From contig JAZOML010000066.1 in assembly GCA_045653945.1 (NCBI GenBank), positions 46,181-110,180 of the forward strand: 64,000 nt of DNA, in the 5' to 3' direction. The notes under the pieces were generated by a model. The model saw nothing but the letters and a program-made list of their open reading frames with translations. It was not told the origin of the DNA and searched no databases. This DNA comes from SIG673 sp045653945 (GTDB lineage: Bacteria; Bacillota; Clostridia; Oscillospirales; CAG-272). This document shows, piece by piece, positions 35,634 through 44,360 of the stretch (position 1 is the first letter of the stretch; the number at the start of each line of letters is the position of its first letter). A program made the translations under genes and the position numbers.

Positions 35634-36370
35634 TGGATATTACCGAAAACATAGTAAATGAAGATATAGAAGAAGCAACCGCAGAGGACATAAGCATAGA
35701 AGAATCCTCTGATAAAAATGGGGAGCTTTCAGACGGAAGCGAAAAGGCGGTTGGCAGAGCAGCAATAAAAGAAGAACGCAGAGCAAGGAAAGCGGAAAAA
35801 GAAGAAATCGAAGAGGCAAGTGAGCCTATGCCCGAAAAAATGTCGAGCGAAAAGGCTATGCGCATACTTGAAGCGATACTCTTTGCAAACGGCGACGAGG
35901 TGTATTACGACCAATTTGCCAAGATTATAGGATATACTACAAAAGAGGCAATAAAGATAGTTGATGCATACGCAAAGCTTTACGATACGGATGCATTTCC
36001 AAGAGGCGTTAGACTTGTAAAATACGATAAATGCTGTCAGCTTTCTACCTATCCTGAGCTTGGTGAGTACGTAACACAAATGATAGGTATTCGTGGTGAG
36101 CCTCAGCTCAGTGCGGCGGCTATGGAAACCCTTGCAATAGTTGCATATAACCAGCCCGTTACAAGAGCCTACATAGAGCAGGTAAGACGTGTTGACAGTA
36201 CAAGACCTATAACCGTGCTTCTGGATAGAGAGCTTATAGAGGAAAAGGGAAGACTTGACGTTATAGGTCGTCCAAGACTTTTCGGCACAACGCAGAACTT
36301 TTTAAGAACGTTTGGTATTTCCTCTCTTGAAGAGCTGCCCTCACTTGATTTGTTCTCGATAGACGGCTAA
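35630..36370 (+). CDS. scpB: Segregation and condensation protein ScpB
   Basis: 246 residues, longer than the usual ~190 because of an acidic/basic low-complexity lead of about 65 residues (ESSDKNGELSDGSE, then KEERRARKAEKEE). The two winged-helix domains follow (KAMRILEAILFANGDEV and QLSAAAMETLAIVAYNQPVTR), with the typical GRPRLFGTTQNFLRTFG ending. The start could be either ATG of the ATGATG pair. The extra N-terminus may tune contact with ScpA. Confidence 0.94.
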   Translation: MMDITENIVNEDIEEATAEDISIEESSDKNGELSDGSEKAVGRAAIKEERRARKAEKEEIEEASEPMPEKMSSEKAMRILEAILFANGDEVYYDQFAKIIGYTTKEAIKIVDAYAKLYDTDAFPRGVRLVKYDKCCQLSTYPELGEYVTQMIGIRGEPQLSAAAMETLAIVAYNQPVTRAYIEQVRRVDSTRPITVLLDRELIEEKGRLDVIGRPRLFGTTQNFLRTFGISSLEELPSLDLFSIDG

Positions 36371-36405
36371 GCTTAAGCCTAAAATTTTGAAAGGAGCGAC
36401 GGGAA

Positions 36406-37071
36406 ATGGTAGCAATAACAGTAATACTTTGTATCGTTCTTTTGCTTTTCTTGCTTATGATAATGCCCGTCAAGCTTTCGCTGAAATACAATGATAGTAG
36501 ATTAGGCGCATATTTAAAGATACTGTTTTTTAGATTTGAGCTGTATGCAAACCAAAAGCAAAAGATAAAAAAATCAGATTTTAAAATCAAAAAATTTCGC
36601 AGAAGACGTGATAAGACACTAAAAAAATATAGAATGAAAAAAGCGCCGAAAAAGACGCTGAAAAAAGAAACGGATAAAAAGCATAAATCACCGTTAACCT
36701 TAATTCGCTCGTTAAAGCTTATTTTGTGGGATGCTTTCTCACTGTTTGGTAAACATCTGAAGTTTAATAAATTTAAGATAAACGTAACAGTCGGTGGCAG
36801 AGATGCCGCAAAAACGGCACTAAATTACGGTTATACGATACAGGCGCTTCAATACCTCGTTACCTATCTTGAAATGATAAGCAATCTTGATAAGGCGGAA
36901 AATAAAAGCGCCGAGGTTAATGCAAATTTTACCGACGGAAAATGGGACGCAAGCGTTGATATAGTGCTTTCGCTTCGCTTTATAAACATTCTAAAAATTG
37001 GATTTTCAGCCCTTGGCGGTTACCTGAAATATAAAAATACAAATAAAAATAAGGCAGTGAAAGGAAGGTAA
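36406..37071 (+). CDS. DUF2953 membrane-anchored protein
   Basis: 221 residues. A single N-terminal membrane segment (about 1-22, VAITVILCIVLLLFLLMI) is followed by a very basic middle (about 45-88, rich in Lys) and a soluble end. The layout and the place between scpB and ytfJ match DUF2953 of sporulating Firmicutes, where it is often linked to sporulation. AAAGGAG precedes the ATG. Function unknown. Confidence 0.8.
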   Translation: MVAITVILCIVLLLFLLMIMPVKLSLKYNDSRLGAYLKILFFRFELYANQKQKIKKSDFKIKKFRRRRDKTLKKYRMKKAPKKTLKKETDKKHKSPLTLIRSLKLILWDAFSLFGKHLKFNKFKINVTVGGRDAAKTALNYGYTIQALQYLVTYLEMISNLDKAENKSAEVNANFTDGKWDASVDIVLSLRFINILKIGFSALGGYLKYKNTNKNKAVKGR

Positions 37072-37074
37072 AAA

Positions 37075-37527
37075 ATGGAAGAGAACAGAATAAACGATAT
37101 TATTGCCACCTCACTTGAAAAGATAAAGGAGCTTTCCGAAACAGGAACGGTTATCGGAGAACAGATAAAGACGGATAACGGAACGGTAATTATTCCGATA
37201 TCTAAGGTTTCGCTCGGCTTTGTTTCGGGCGGAATTGACTTTGCCTGCAAGAAGAAAAACGATGAAAAGAGCGGAAAGACCAACGACAGCTTTGGTGGTG
37301 GCGGTGGAACGGGACTTACTGTAACTCCCGTAGGATTTCTAGTTATTAAGCCCGACGGCGACGTAAAGATGCTTAACGTAGCATCTCCCGATGCAGTATA
37401 CGAAAGCGGAGCAGTCGGTATTGTTGCAAACCTTATTGAAAAATCACCAGATATTATCAAAAAGCTAAAGGACGTATTTGGAAAGAAAGCTCCCGTTGAA
37501 GCAATGTTTGAGGAAGAAGACGAATAA
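37075..37527 (+). CDS. ytfJ: YtfJ/GerW family sporulation protein
   Basis: 150 residues. It opens INDIIATSLEKIKELSET with VIGEQIKTDNGTVIIPISKVSLGF and has the typical Gly run FGGGGGTGLTVTPVGFLVI. In Bacillus GerW is needed for normal spore germination. It begins 3 bases after DUF2953, so they are coupled. Acidic C-terminus. Confidence 0.92.
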   Translation: MEENRINDIIATSLEKIKELSETGTVIGEQIKTDNGTVIIPISKVSLGFVSGGIDFACKKKNDEKSGKTNDSFGGGGGTGLTVTPVGFLVIKPDGDVKMLNVASPDAVYESGAVGIVANLIEKSPDIIKKLKDVFGKKAPVEAMFEEEDE

Positions 37528-37584
37528 GTAATATTTTTGCATCAAAGCCCATAGTTTTTAATAAAAAACTAAAAGGCGGATGCT

Positions 37585-38802
37585 ATGAAACTTTTAAAAA
37601 CCGTTGCCGTATTTACAGTCTTTGTCCTTATATGCACGTTTGTTTGCCGAGCGCTGATGCCAAAGGTCGAGCAATATCCATTGCCCGAAATTCCCGAAAT
37701 ACCAAGCGAGCAAACAGAAATGCGTGATTACAGTGATTTTGCAAAGGGCGAGCCGATTTTCAGTGATGTGTCGGTTGGCGCAAAAAGTGCGCTACTTTGC
37801 ACGTCAGACGGACTTCTCATCTACGAAAAGAACGCTGATGTGCCGCTTCCGATGGCAAGTATTACAAAGCTTATGACGGTAATTTGCGCTCTTGAAGCGA
37901 TAAATGACGTAAAGGCAGAGGTGCTTGTCCCTGATAAGGCGATAGGCATTGAGGGTAGCTCGGTATATCTTGCAAAAGGCGAGAGGGTTACCTATGAGAT
38001 GCTGATGTATAGCGCTATGCTAGAAAGCGCAAACGATGCTACCACAGCTCTTGCTATTCTTTGCGGTGGAAGTGAAGAAAGCTTCGTTTCCAAAATGAAC
38101 GAAAAGGCAAAATCACTTTCAATGAATAACACTCACTTTTGTAATCCTCACGGTTTACACGAAAACGAGCACTATACAACCGCAAGGGATTACGTTAAGC
38201 TGATGTCGTATGCTCTTGAAAATGAGCAGCTTTGCGATATTATAGCTACGAAGAAGATAACCTTTGCAAAGCTTGATAACAGTATGATGCGTGTGCTTAC
38301 AAATCATAACCGCCTGCTTTTTACCTATAAGGGTATGCTTGGCGGTAAAACGGGATTTACCAAAACAAGCGGCAGGACACTTATTACCGCCGCAAAACGT
38401 AACGATACAACTCTTATTTGCATAACCCTTAATGACGGTAGCGATTGGCACGACCATACCGCATTGCTTGATAGGGGCTTTGAAACGGTAAAAACAGTAT
38501 GTTATGATAAGATAAACGCCACTGTACCGATAGGTGCAGGCGATAGCGAAAGCCTTTCCGTTAAAATGAAAAACAGGTTTAGCTTTTCAGTTTTAAACGG
38601 AGAGCAGATAACGTATAAAATATCCTTGCCTCATATAGCCTTTGCACCAATAAAAAAAGACGAGCAAATAGGGAAAATAGACTTTTATAAAGACGGAAAA
38701 ATAATTTGCACCGTACCGCTTATAGCGGAAAATACGGTTGAACAAAAAATTGAAAACAAAAAAGGATTTTTAGAAAAGCTGCGAGATTTTATTTTAAACT
38801 AG
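37585..38802 (+). CDS. dacF: D-alanyl-D-alanine carboxypeptidase (S11, DacF type)
   Basis: 405 residues. An N-terminal membrane/signal segment (about 5-25) precedes the penicillin-binding fold with all three motifs: S-x-x-K in MASITKLM, S-x-N in LESANDAT and K-T-G in GGKTGFTKTSG. A PBP5 C-terminal beta domain and a final amphipathic helix (FLEKLRDFILN) likely hold it on the membrane. It trims stem peptides of peptidoglycan; DacF acts in spore cortex formation in Bacillus. Its position in the scpAB-ytfJ neighbourhood supports that role. Confidence 0.94.
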   Translation: MKLLKTVAVFTVFVLICTFVCRALMPKVEQYPLPEIPEIPSEQTEMRDYSDFAKGEPIFSDVSVGAKSALLCTSDGLLIYEKNADVPLPMASITKLMTVICALEAINDVKAEVLVPDKAIGIEGSSVYLAKGERVTYEMLMYSAMLESANDATTALAILCGGSEESFVSKMNEKAKSLSMNNTHFCNPHGLHENEHYTTARDYVKLMSYALENEQLCDIIATKKITFAKLDNSMMRVLTNHNRLLFTYKGMLGGKTGFTKTSGRTLITAAKRNDTTLICITLNDGSDWHDHTALLDRGFETVKTVCYDKINATVPIGAGDSESLSVKMKNRFSFSVLNGEQITYKISLPHIAFAPIKKDEQIGKIDFYKDGKIICTVPLIAENTVEQKIENKKGFLEKLRDFILN

Positions 38803-38819
38803 CGGCGATTAAAACGAAA

Positions 38820-39554
38820 ATGGAAGACGTAAGAATACACAAATTTTTAGCCGATGCAGGCATAATGTCAAGACGTGCCGCAGAGGAAGCGGTTAAACGT
38901 GGCGAAGTCAAGGTAAACCGCGAAACAGCCACTCTTGGAATGAAAATTTTCCCCGAAACCGATAAGGTCGAATATAAAGGTAAGGTAGTTAAAGCGGACA
39001 AAAAACGCTGTGAATACTATATCTTAAATAAGCCTGTCGGGTACGTAACAACTCTTTCCGATGAAAAGGGAAGACCTTGTATCAAAGACCTTATTTCCGA
39101 TATTGAAACAAGAGTTTATCCTGTTGGTAGACTTGACTACGATAGTGAGGGACTGATTTTGCTGACAAATGACGGCGTAATGACCGAAAGACTTACTCAC
39201 CCGCGCCACAGTATCGCAAAATACTATAACGTAACCGTAAAAGGTCAGGTAACAATGGAGCAGAGAAAGGCTCTTGGCAGGGCTATGGAAATCGACGGTT
39301 ATACCATAATGCCGGTAAAAAATACCGTTATCTCTATGAAAGAGGATAAAACGGTGCTTGGTATGGAGCTTTACGAGGGCAGAAACAGACAAATAAGAAA
39401 AATGTGTGAGCAGGTAGGACTTGAAGTTATCAAGCTTCGCCGAATAGCAATTGGTCAAATCGAGCTTGGAAACTTAAAGCTCGGTTGCTGGAAAAAGCTA
39501 AACGGCGCACAAATAGAATACCTTAAAGTCGCTTGCAAAATGAAAGGCAAATAA
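38820..39554 (+). CDS. rluB: RsuA/RluB-family rRNA pseudouridine synthase
   Basis: 244 residues. It has an S4 domain (VRIHKFLADAGIMSRRAAEE), then the catalytic Asp in PVGRLDYDSEGLILLTNDG and the YEGRNRQIRKMCEQVG motif. It modifies a uridine in 23S rRNA (RluB type by context in Firmicutes, next to scpB/dacF). No strong ribosome binding site is visible before the ATG. Confidence 0.92.
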   Translation: MEDVRIHKFLADAGIMSRRAAEEAVKRGEVKVNRETATLGMKIFPETDKVEYKGKVVKADKKRCEYYILNKPVGYVTTLSDEKGRPCIKDLISDIETRVYPVGRLDYDSEGLILLTNDGVMTERLTHPRHSIAKYYNVTVKGQVTMEQRKALGRAMEIDGYTIMPVKNTVISMKEDKTVLGMELYEGRNRQIRKMCEQVGLEVIKLRRIAIGQIELGNLKLGCWKKLNGAQIEYLKVACKMKGK

Positions 39555-39555
39555 A

Positions 39556-39930
39556 ATGTTAAAGGTAATACCGATGTCAAAGGCGGACGAACACGAGAAA
39601 GTTTGCCTGAAAAGTGGAATAGAATATGACAAAAATCAGTTCGCATACGCCGTATATGAGGACGATAACGTCCTTGGCGCAGCGCAGTTTTATATAAAGG
39701 ATAATATCGGTTATATCAGCGACCTTCGTGTTGCTGAGGATAATATGCCGATAAGTATGCTGCTTGGTCGCTCAGTGCTTAATTTTCTTGATTTGCACGG
39801 AATAAAAGAGGCTTATTTTGAAAAGCAGGGCGAGTATTACGATAAGGCGGCAAAAATCATAGGCTTTAAAAATAAAGAAAATAAATGGTATGCATATCTT
39901 GACGGTATGTTTACATCTACACATCACTAA
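39556..39930 (+). CDS. GNAT-like acetyltransferase domain protein
   Basis: 124 residues. Strand order and the fragment GAAQFYIKDNIGYISDLRVAED resemble the core of GCN5-type acetyltransferases, followed by a helix with GRSVLNFLDLHG. It is shorter than most (~150) and has a weak acetyl-CoA loop, so activity is uncertain. It begins directly after the rluB stop and precedes galE. Confidence 0.6.
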   Translation: MLKVIPMSKADEHEKVCLKSGIEYDKNQFAYAVYEDDNVLGAAQFYIKDNIGYISDLRVAEDNMPISMLLGRSVLNFLDLHGIKEAYFEKQGEYYDKAAKIIGFKNKENKWYAYLDGMFTSTHH

Positions 39931-39951
39931 AAGAAAGGCAAGGAAAGATAA

Positions 39952-40968
39952 ATGAAAATTCTTTTAACAGGCGGAGCAGGATACATCGGCTCTCATACGG
40001 CAATCGAGCTTATGGCACTCGGACACGAGGTAATTATAGTTGATAACCTCGTCAACGCAAGTGAAAAGGTGCTTGACAGAATAAACACTATCAGTGGCAA
40101 AATGCCTAAATTCTATAAAGCGGACTGTTGCGATAAAGCGGCAATGGATAAGCTCTTTGCAGAAAACGAAATCGACGCAGTTATTCACTTTGCGGGACTT
40201 AAAGCAGTAGGTGAATCCTGCCGTATGCCTATCGAATACTATAAAAATAACATAGACAGCACCCTCGTTTTGCTTGAAGTTATGAGAGAACACGGTGTAA
40301 ATAATATCATTTTCTCGTCAAGTGCAACAGTTTACGGTGCTCCCGATACCGTTCCGATAAAGGAAACTGCGGTTGTCGGAAGATGTACTAACCCTTATGG
40401 CTGGACTAAGTATATGAACGAGGTTATTCTAACCGACGCAACCAAAGCAAACCCCGAGCTTTCCGTCGTTTTGCTCCGTTACTTTAATCCCGTTGGTGCA
40501 CATAAGAGCGGACTTATAGGAGAGAGCCCGAACGGTATCCCAAATAACCTTATGCCCTATATTTCGCAGGTTGCAGTAGGTAAGCTCGCACAGCTCTCCG
40601 TTTTCGGAAACGATTACCCCACCCCCGACGGAACGGGAGTACGTGATTATATCCACGTTGTTGACCTCGCACGCGGACACGCTTGCGCAGTTGACTACGT
40701 TGCAAATAATAAGGGCGTTGAGGTATTCAACCTCGGTACAGGAGTTGGATATAGCGTTCTTGATATGGTAAAGGCGTTTGAAAAGGAAAGCGGTAAGCCT
40801 GTTCCTTATAAAATAGTTGACCGCCGCCCCGGTGATATTGCAGAGTGCTACGCCGACTCCACCAAGGCAAAGGAAATGCTCGGTTGGGTTGCAACTCATA
40901 CTCTTGAGGATATGTGTGGCGACTCTTGGAGATGGCAGAGCGGTAATCCCAACGGCTATAATGACTAA
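39952..40968 (+). CDS. galE: UDP-glucose 4-epimerase
   Basis: 338 residues. NAD-binding GGAGYIGSH at the N-terminus, then Ser in FSSSATVYG and Y-x3-K in NPYGWTKYMNE, and GVRDYIHVVDLARGH. It interconverts UDP-glucose and UDP-galactose for cell-surface sugars or the Leloir pathway. No other gal genes are adjacent. It is the last gene of the long plus-strand run. Confidence 0.95.
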   Translation: MKILLTGGAGYIGSHTAIELMALGHEVIIVDNLVNASEKVLDRINTISGKMPKFYKADCCDKAAMDKLFAENEIDAVIHFAGLKAVGESCRMPIEYYKNNIDSTLVLLEVMREHGVNNIIFSSSATVYGAPDTVPIKETAVVGRCTNPYGWTKYMNEVILTDATKANPELSVVLLRYFNPVGAHKSGLIGESPNGIPNNLMPYISQVAVGKLAQLSVFGNDYPTPDGTGVRDYIHVVDLARGHACAVDYVANNKGVEVFNLGTGVGYSVLDMVKAFEKESGKPVPYKIVDRRPGDIAECYADSTKAKEMLGWVATHTLEDMCGDSWRWQSGNPNGYND

Positions 40969-41102
40969 TAACCATCGAAAAATATCCGCAATACTGCGTT
41001 TCATCGCTCCGCTTTTTGTAAAAAGCTTGGCAAAAACTTTTCTTACGGGCTCCCGCCCTATTGCAAAATTTGATGTTTGAGCAAAAATAGGTGGAATTAA
41101 AA

Positions 41103-41693
41103 ATGACCGAACGTTTAAAAAAGCAAATAGACTTTATCCTTGAAATAGACAAGGAAAAGAATATATACCGCCAAACACATATAACGGGACACCTGCGCCG
41201 TGAAAACGACGCCGAACACGCTTGGCATATGGCAATAATGGCGTATCTCTTGAAAGAATACTCAAACGAGCCGATAGATATAGCCAAAACGATGATTATG
41301 TGCCTGATTCACGACGTCGTTGAGATAGACGCAGGCGATGCTTATGCCTATGATGTCGAAGCACTCGCACACCAAAAGGAACGAGAGGAAAAGGCAAAGG
41401 AGCGTATATACTCACTCCTGCCCGATGACCAAAAGGAAAAGCTGACGGCAATATTTGATGAATTTGAGGCAAACGAAACGCCTGAGGCTCGCTTTGCACA
41501 CGCAATGGATAACTTCCAACCATTGCTGCTTAATGATAGCAATAACGGTCAGGACTGGATAGAACACAGTGTATGCGAAAGCCAAGTCCGTAAGCGTCAG
41601 GGCGGCTCAAAGGCAGGCTCGGTTTTCATTTACGAAAACTCAATGGATATCGTAACAAAAAACGTGGAAAAAGGACGCATAAAAAAAGACTGA
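41103..41693 (+). CDS. HD-domain hydrolase (YfbR/HDDC2-like 5'-nucleotidase)
   Basis: 196 residues. Metal ligands are visible: His in HLRRENDAEHAWHM, the HD pair in CLIHDVVEIDAGD, and a later Asp (HAMDNFQPLLL). This pattern matches HDDC2/YfbR-type deoxynucleoside 5'-monophosphate phosphatases. The start is the ATG at 41103, 8 bases after AGGTGG; a GTG inside that site is unlikely. The stop codon lies inside the terminator stem. Confidence 0.87.
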   Translation: MTERLKKQIDFILEIDKEKNIYRQTHITGHLRRENDAEHAWHMAIMAYLLKEYSNEPIDIAKTMIMCLIHDVVEIDAGDAYAYDVEALAHQKEREEKAKERIYSLLPDDQKEKLTAIFDEFEANETPEARFAHAMDNFQPLLLNDSNNGQDWIEHSVCESQVRKRQGGSKAGSVFIYENSMDIVTKNVEKGRIKKD

Positions 41694-41720
41694 ACCGAAA
41701 CGGTTCAGTCTTTTTTTGAT
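41684..41720 (+). terminator. Bidirectional terminator between the HD gene and araC-type gene
   Basis: A 13-bp stem AAAGACTGAACCG/CGGTTCAGTCTTT with loop AAA, then TTTT. The stop codons of both convergent genes lie in or next to it. Confidence 0.88.
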
Positions 41721-42484
41721 GGCGATATGCCGAACATCTTTTTATACTGCTTGTAAAATCCCGAATAATCCTTAAAGCCACATTCAATTGCCGCCTGCGT
41801 GGGAGAAATTCCGTCGCGGAGCTTTCGGTTGGCAAGAATGAGCCGCTTTTCAAGAACGTACTTGTGCATAGGAATATGTAGCTCTTTTTTGAAAAGATGT
41901 GCAAGATTAGACGGTGAAACGTGTAGACTTGAAGATATTTTGTTTATTGAAACGTCTGTGCTTAAATTTTCGTTTATATATTCAAGTGTTTCCTTGATAA
42001 TTGGCGAAAATGTAACCTCGGGCAAGTAGGAAGCATCGCTTTTAATACTTACAAGCGCCTGCGCCAGATAAGCCTTTAAAAGAATTTTTTGCTCCGCTTC
42101 GCTGAGAGGAGTCTCAAAAAGAGCTTTCATTTTCAACAGAATATTTATTAGAGAATCGTCCTGACAAAGAGTGATTTTCTGAAATTTTAAGTTGATTAGC
42201 TCGTCAAGCTCGCTCACCTTTTCAAAATTAATGGCACAGCGAGTATAATTTTCTTCGTTCTTATTTGTGATAAAGCAATGGAACCTTCCCTTTGGAATAA
42301 TAACCGCGGTGTACGGTGATAAGACGGTAGAGCCGCCCTCACAGACAAACTCGGCATCACCGTCAATAAAAAACAGTATCTCGTGAAACGGGTGAATTTC
42401 CTTGCCTATAATGTCGCGCATACCCTTTGCATATTTGAAGCGAATTTCATTCGTATTTAAAAATTTAGCAAATTCGTTTTTCAT
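41705..42484 (-). CDS. AraC-family transcriptional regulator
   Basis: 259 residues. An N-terminal cupin-like sensor domain (HPFHEILFFIDGDAEF, about 30-100) is followed by two helix-turn-helix motifs (about 175-255: INKISSSLHVSPSNLAHLFK and PTQAAIECGFKDYSGFYKQ). This layout fits sugar-responsive activators. It is divergent from the kinase-aldolase fusion gene 116 bases away and most likely controls it, perhaps through the inverted repeat in between. Confidence 0.92.
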   Translation of the reverse strand: MKNEFAKFLNTNEIRFKYAKGMRDIIGKEIHPFHEILFFIDGDAEFVCEGGSTVLSPYTAVIIPKGRFHCFITNKNEENYTRCAINFEKVSELDELINLKFQKITLCQDDSLINILLKMKALFETPLSEAEQKILLKAYLAQALVSIKSDASYLPEVTFSPIIKETLEYINENLSTDVSINKISSSLHVSPSNLAHLFKKELHIPMHKYVLEKRLILANRKLRDGISPTQAAIECGFKDYSGFYKQYKKMFGISPSKKD

Positions 42485-42545
42485 AAAATCACCTCAATAG
42501 TATATTACCATAAAAAGCAGAAAAGTCAATACCTAACGCAAAAAA

Positions 42546-42561
42546 ATCAATTTACATTGAT
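42546..42561. promoter_or_regulatory. Candidate operator: ATCAAT-TTAC-ATTGAT inverted repeat
   Basis: A perfect 6-4-6 palindrome overlaps the -35 box of the kinase-aldolase promoter, in the araC-kinase divergent region. AraC proteins usually bind direct repeats, so the true site may be different. Confidence 0.4.
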
Positions 42562-42579
42562 AAATTTTTTTGTTATTAT
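42551..42579 (+). promoter_or_regulatory. Promoter of the kinase-aldolase gene
   Basis: TTTACA-N17-TATTAT, 21 bases before the ATG. The imperfect -35 fits an activator-dependent promoter. Confidence 0.55.
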
Positions 42580-42600
42580 TATAATCGGCGAGGTGAATTT

Positions 42601-44313
42601 ATGAAATCTTTACTGATAGATATCGGCAGTACGTTTATAAAATACTGCACTTATAATATTCAAAATAAGCAAATAGAAAAAGAAGAAAAAATACCGTTTC
42701 CCGTTCCATGTTTAGATGACGGCGGCAGATACGAGGTAAAAAGCGAGGATATAAAAAAGCTTGTCCTTGATATTTTTGATAAACGTGCAGATTGCGAAAA
42801 GGCATTTATAAGCGTTCAGATGCACGGATATGTGATGAAAACCGAAAAGGGATTTGAAAATTACGTTTCGTGGCGTGATAAAAGCGGTGATGTAACCGAT
42901 AGCCGACTTGACGGCGTAGACTTTGATGCGATGGGTACTGCAAAAAAACAAAATCTGCCCCTTGTTAAGCTAGCGTTTAAAGACATAGACGGCGAATTTT
43001 TTACGTTAGGCTCGTTTATCGCCTACACCCTGACGGGCAAAAACGAAACGCACATAACAGATGCCGCCGCCTCGGGATTTTTCCTTCGGGATACCTGCAC
43101 GCCAAACGGGTATCAGGGTAAAATGAAAATGCCAACGGTGGCAAAATCGGTAAAGCCGATAGGTAAATACAATGGAATAACAGTATATACACCAATTGGC
43201 GACCAACAGATAAGCGTGCTTGGAAGCGAGATAAACAGGAATAAATACCTTGTCAATATCGGTACTGCGACGCAGATTTCCTGCGTTGATACAAAAGAGC
43301 ACCCAAACGGACAGTACGAAAAACGCCCGTATTTTGACTCTGAAATCCTTTACACCGTAAGCGGTCTTGTCGGCGGTCATACGCTTTATAAGGGCGAGGG
43401 AATAGACGAGCTTTACGCCCAGCTTGTTGACGCAATCAAAAAGCTCCCCAAAAAATCTGAAATACTGTTCGGTGGCGGCGGAGCAAAGGCGGCTTTTGAA
43501 AAGCTGAAGGGACGCCTTGAAAAAATCGGCATAAAATCAAGCATAACAAATGAAAATATAGGACAAAGAGGACTTATAAAAATGGCAAATCAAAATAAGC
43601 TTAACGTAGGCACAATGCTCTCGGAGATAACCTTCCCGAACTTCCCGATAATCGCAAAGCAAAGCGGACTTGACTTCATTATTCTAGATAACGAGCACGG
43701 CTGCTTTGATTACTCGCATATATCCGCCCTCATTATGAACGCAAATCTTATCGGACTTGATGCGATAGTGCGTGTAGGCTCCTCAGACAGAGGACATATC
43801 ACAAAGCTTGCCGATATGGGTGTCCACGGCTTTTTGCTCCCGATGACGAACACGGCAGACGATATAAAGCAGGTAGTAAACTATGCCAAATATACACCCA
43901 TAGGCAAAAGAGGAGTATCCACCACAAGAGCACATACACTCTATAATCCCCCCGAGCTTAAAGAGTATATGACACAGGCAAACGAAAAAATGAAGGTCTA
44001 CGCACAAATCGAAACGCTTGCGGGCGTGGAAAATATCGACTCTATCCTCGCACTTGAAGGTGTGGACGGCGTGCTTGTAGGACCGAATGACCTATCGGTA
44101 GACCTTAACTGTATTGGCGATAATAAAACCCTGCTTACCTACATAGAAAGGGTGGCAGTCGCCGCAAATAAGATAGGAAAGCCTTGGGGAATTATCACGG
44201 CTAATAAGGAGCTGCTCGCCTTTTCAACAGAAAATAACGCAAAATTCGTGTCCGTCGGAAGCGAGCTTAATATGCTTTTGAATGGCTGTAAAAAAATAGC
44301 GGAACAATTTTAA
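42601..44313 (+). CDS. Fusion: FGGY-type carbohydrate kinase + HpcH/HpaI-type aldolase
   Basis: 570 residues, two enzymes in one frame. Residues 1-327 are a compact FGGY kinase: LLIDIGSTFIKY (phosphate loop), ISVQMHGYVM and YVSWRDKSG (substrate), TPIGDQQISVLGS (catalytic Asp), FGGGGAKAAFEK (adenine site). Residues 328-570 are a class II aldolase of the HpcH/HpaI fold: FIILDNEHGCFD, IVRVGSSDRG, the metal Glu in QIETLAGVENI and Asp in VGPNDLSVDL. The natural logic is phosphorylation then cleavage of a sugar or sugar acid, but the substrate is unknown. Met328 has AGAGGA 9 bases before its ATG (43582), so a separate aldolase may also be made. A GAGGTG ribosome binding site serves the first ATG. 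Confidence 0.85.
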   Translation: MKSLLIDIGSTFIKYCTYNIQNKQIEKEEKIPFPVPCLDDGGRYEVKSEDIKKLVLDIFDKRADCEKAFISVQMHGYVMKTEKGFENYVSWRDKSGDVTDSRLDGVDFDAMGTAKKQNLPLVKLAFKDIDGEFFTLGSFIAYTLTGKNETHITDAAASGFFLRDTCTPNGYQGKMKMPTVAKSVKPIGKYNGITVYTPIGDQQISVLGSEINRNKYLVNIGTATQISCVDTKEHPNGQYEKRPYFDSEILYTVSGLVGGHTLYKGEGIDELYAQLVDAIKKLPKKSEILFGGGGAKAAFEKLKGRLEKIGIKSSITNENIGQRGLIKMANQNKLNVGTMLSEITFPNFPIIAKQSGLDFIILDNEHGCFDYSHISALIMNANLIGLDAIVRVGSSDRGHITKLADMGVHGFLLPMTNTADDIKQVVNYAKYTPIGKRGVSTTRAHTLYNPPELKEYMTQANEKMKVYAQIETLAGVENIDSILALEGVDGVLVGPNDLSVDLNCIGDNKTLLTYIERVAVAANKIGKPWGIITANKELLAFSTENNAKFVSVGSELNMLLNGCKKIAEQF

Positions 44314-44314
44314 A

Positions 44315-44345
44315 ACAAAAGCCGAGCAAATGCTCGGCTTTTACT
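44315..44345 (+). terminator. Bidirectional terminator between the kinase-aldolase gene and ridA
   Basis: A 12-bp stem AAAAGCCGAGCA/TGCTCGGCTTTT, loop AA, followed by ACTTTGTTTT. Confidence 0.85.
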
Positions 44346-44360
44346 TTGTTTTGTGTAAAC

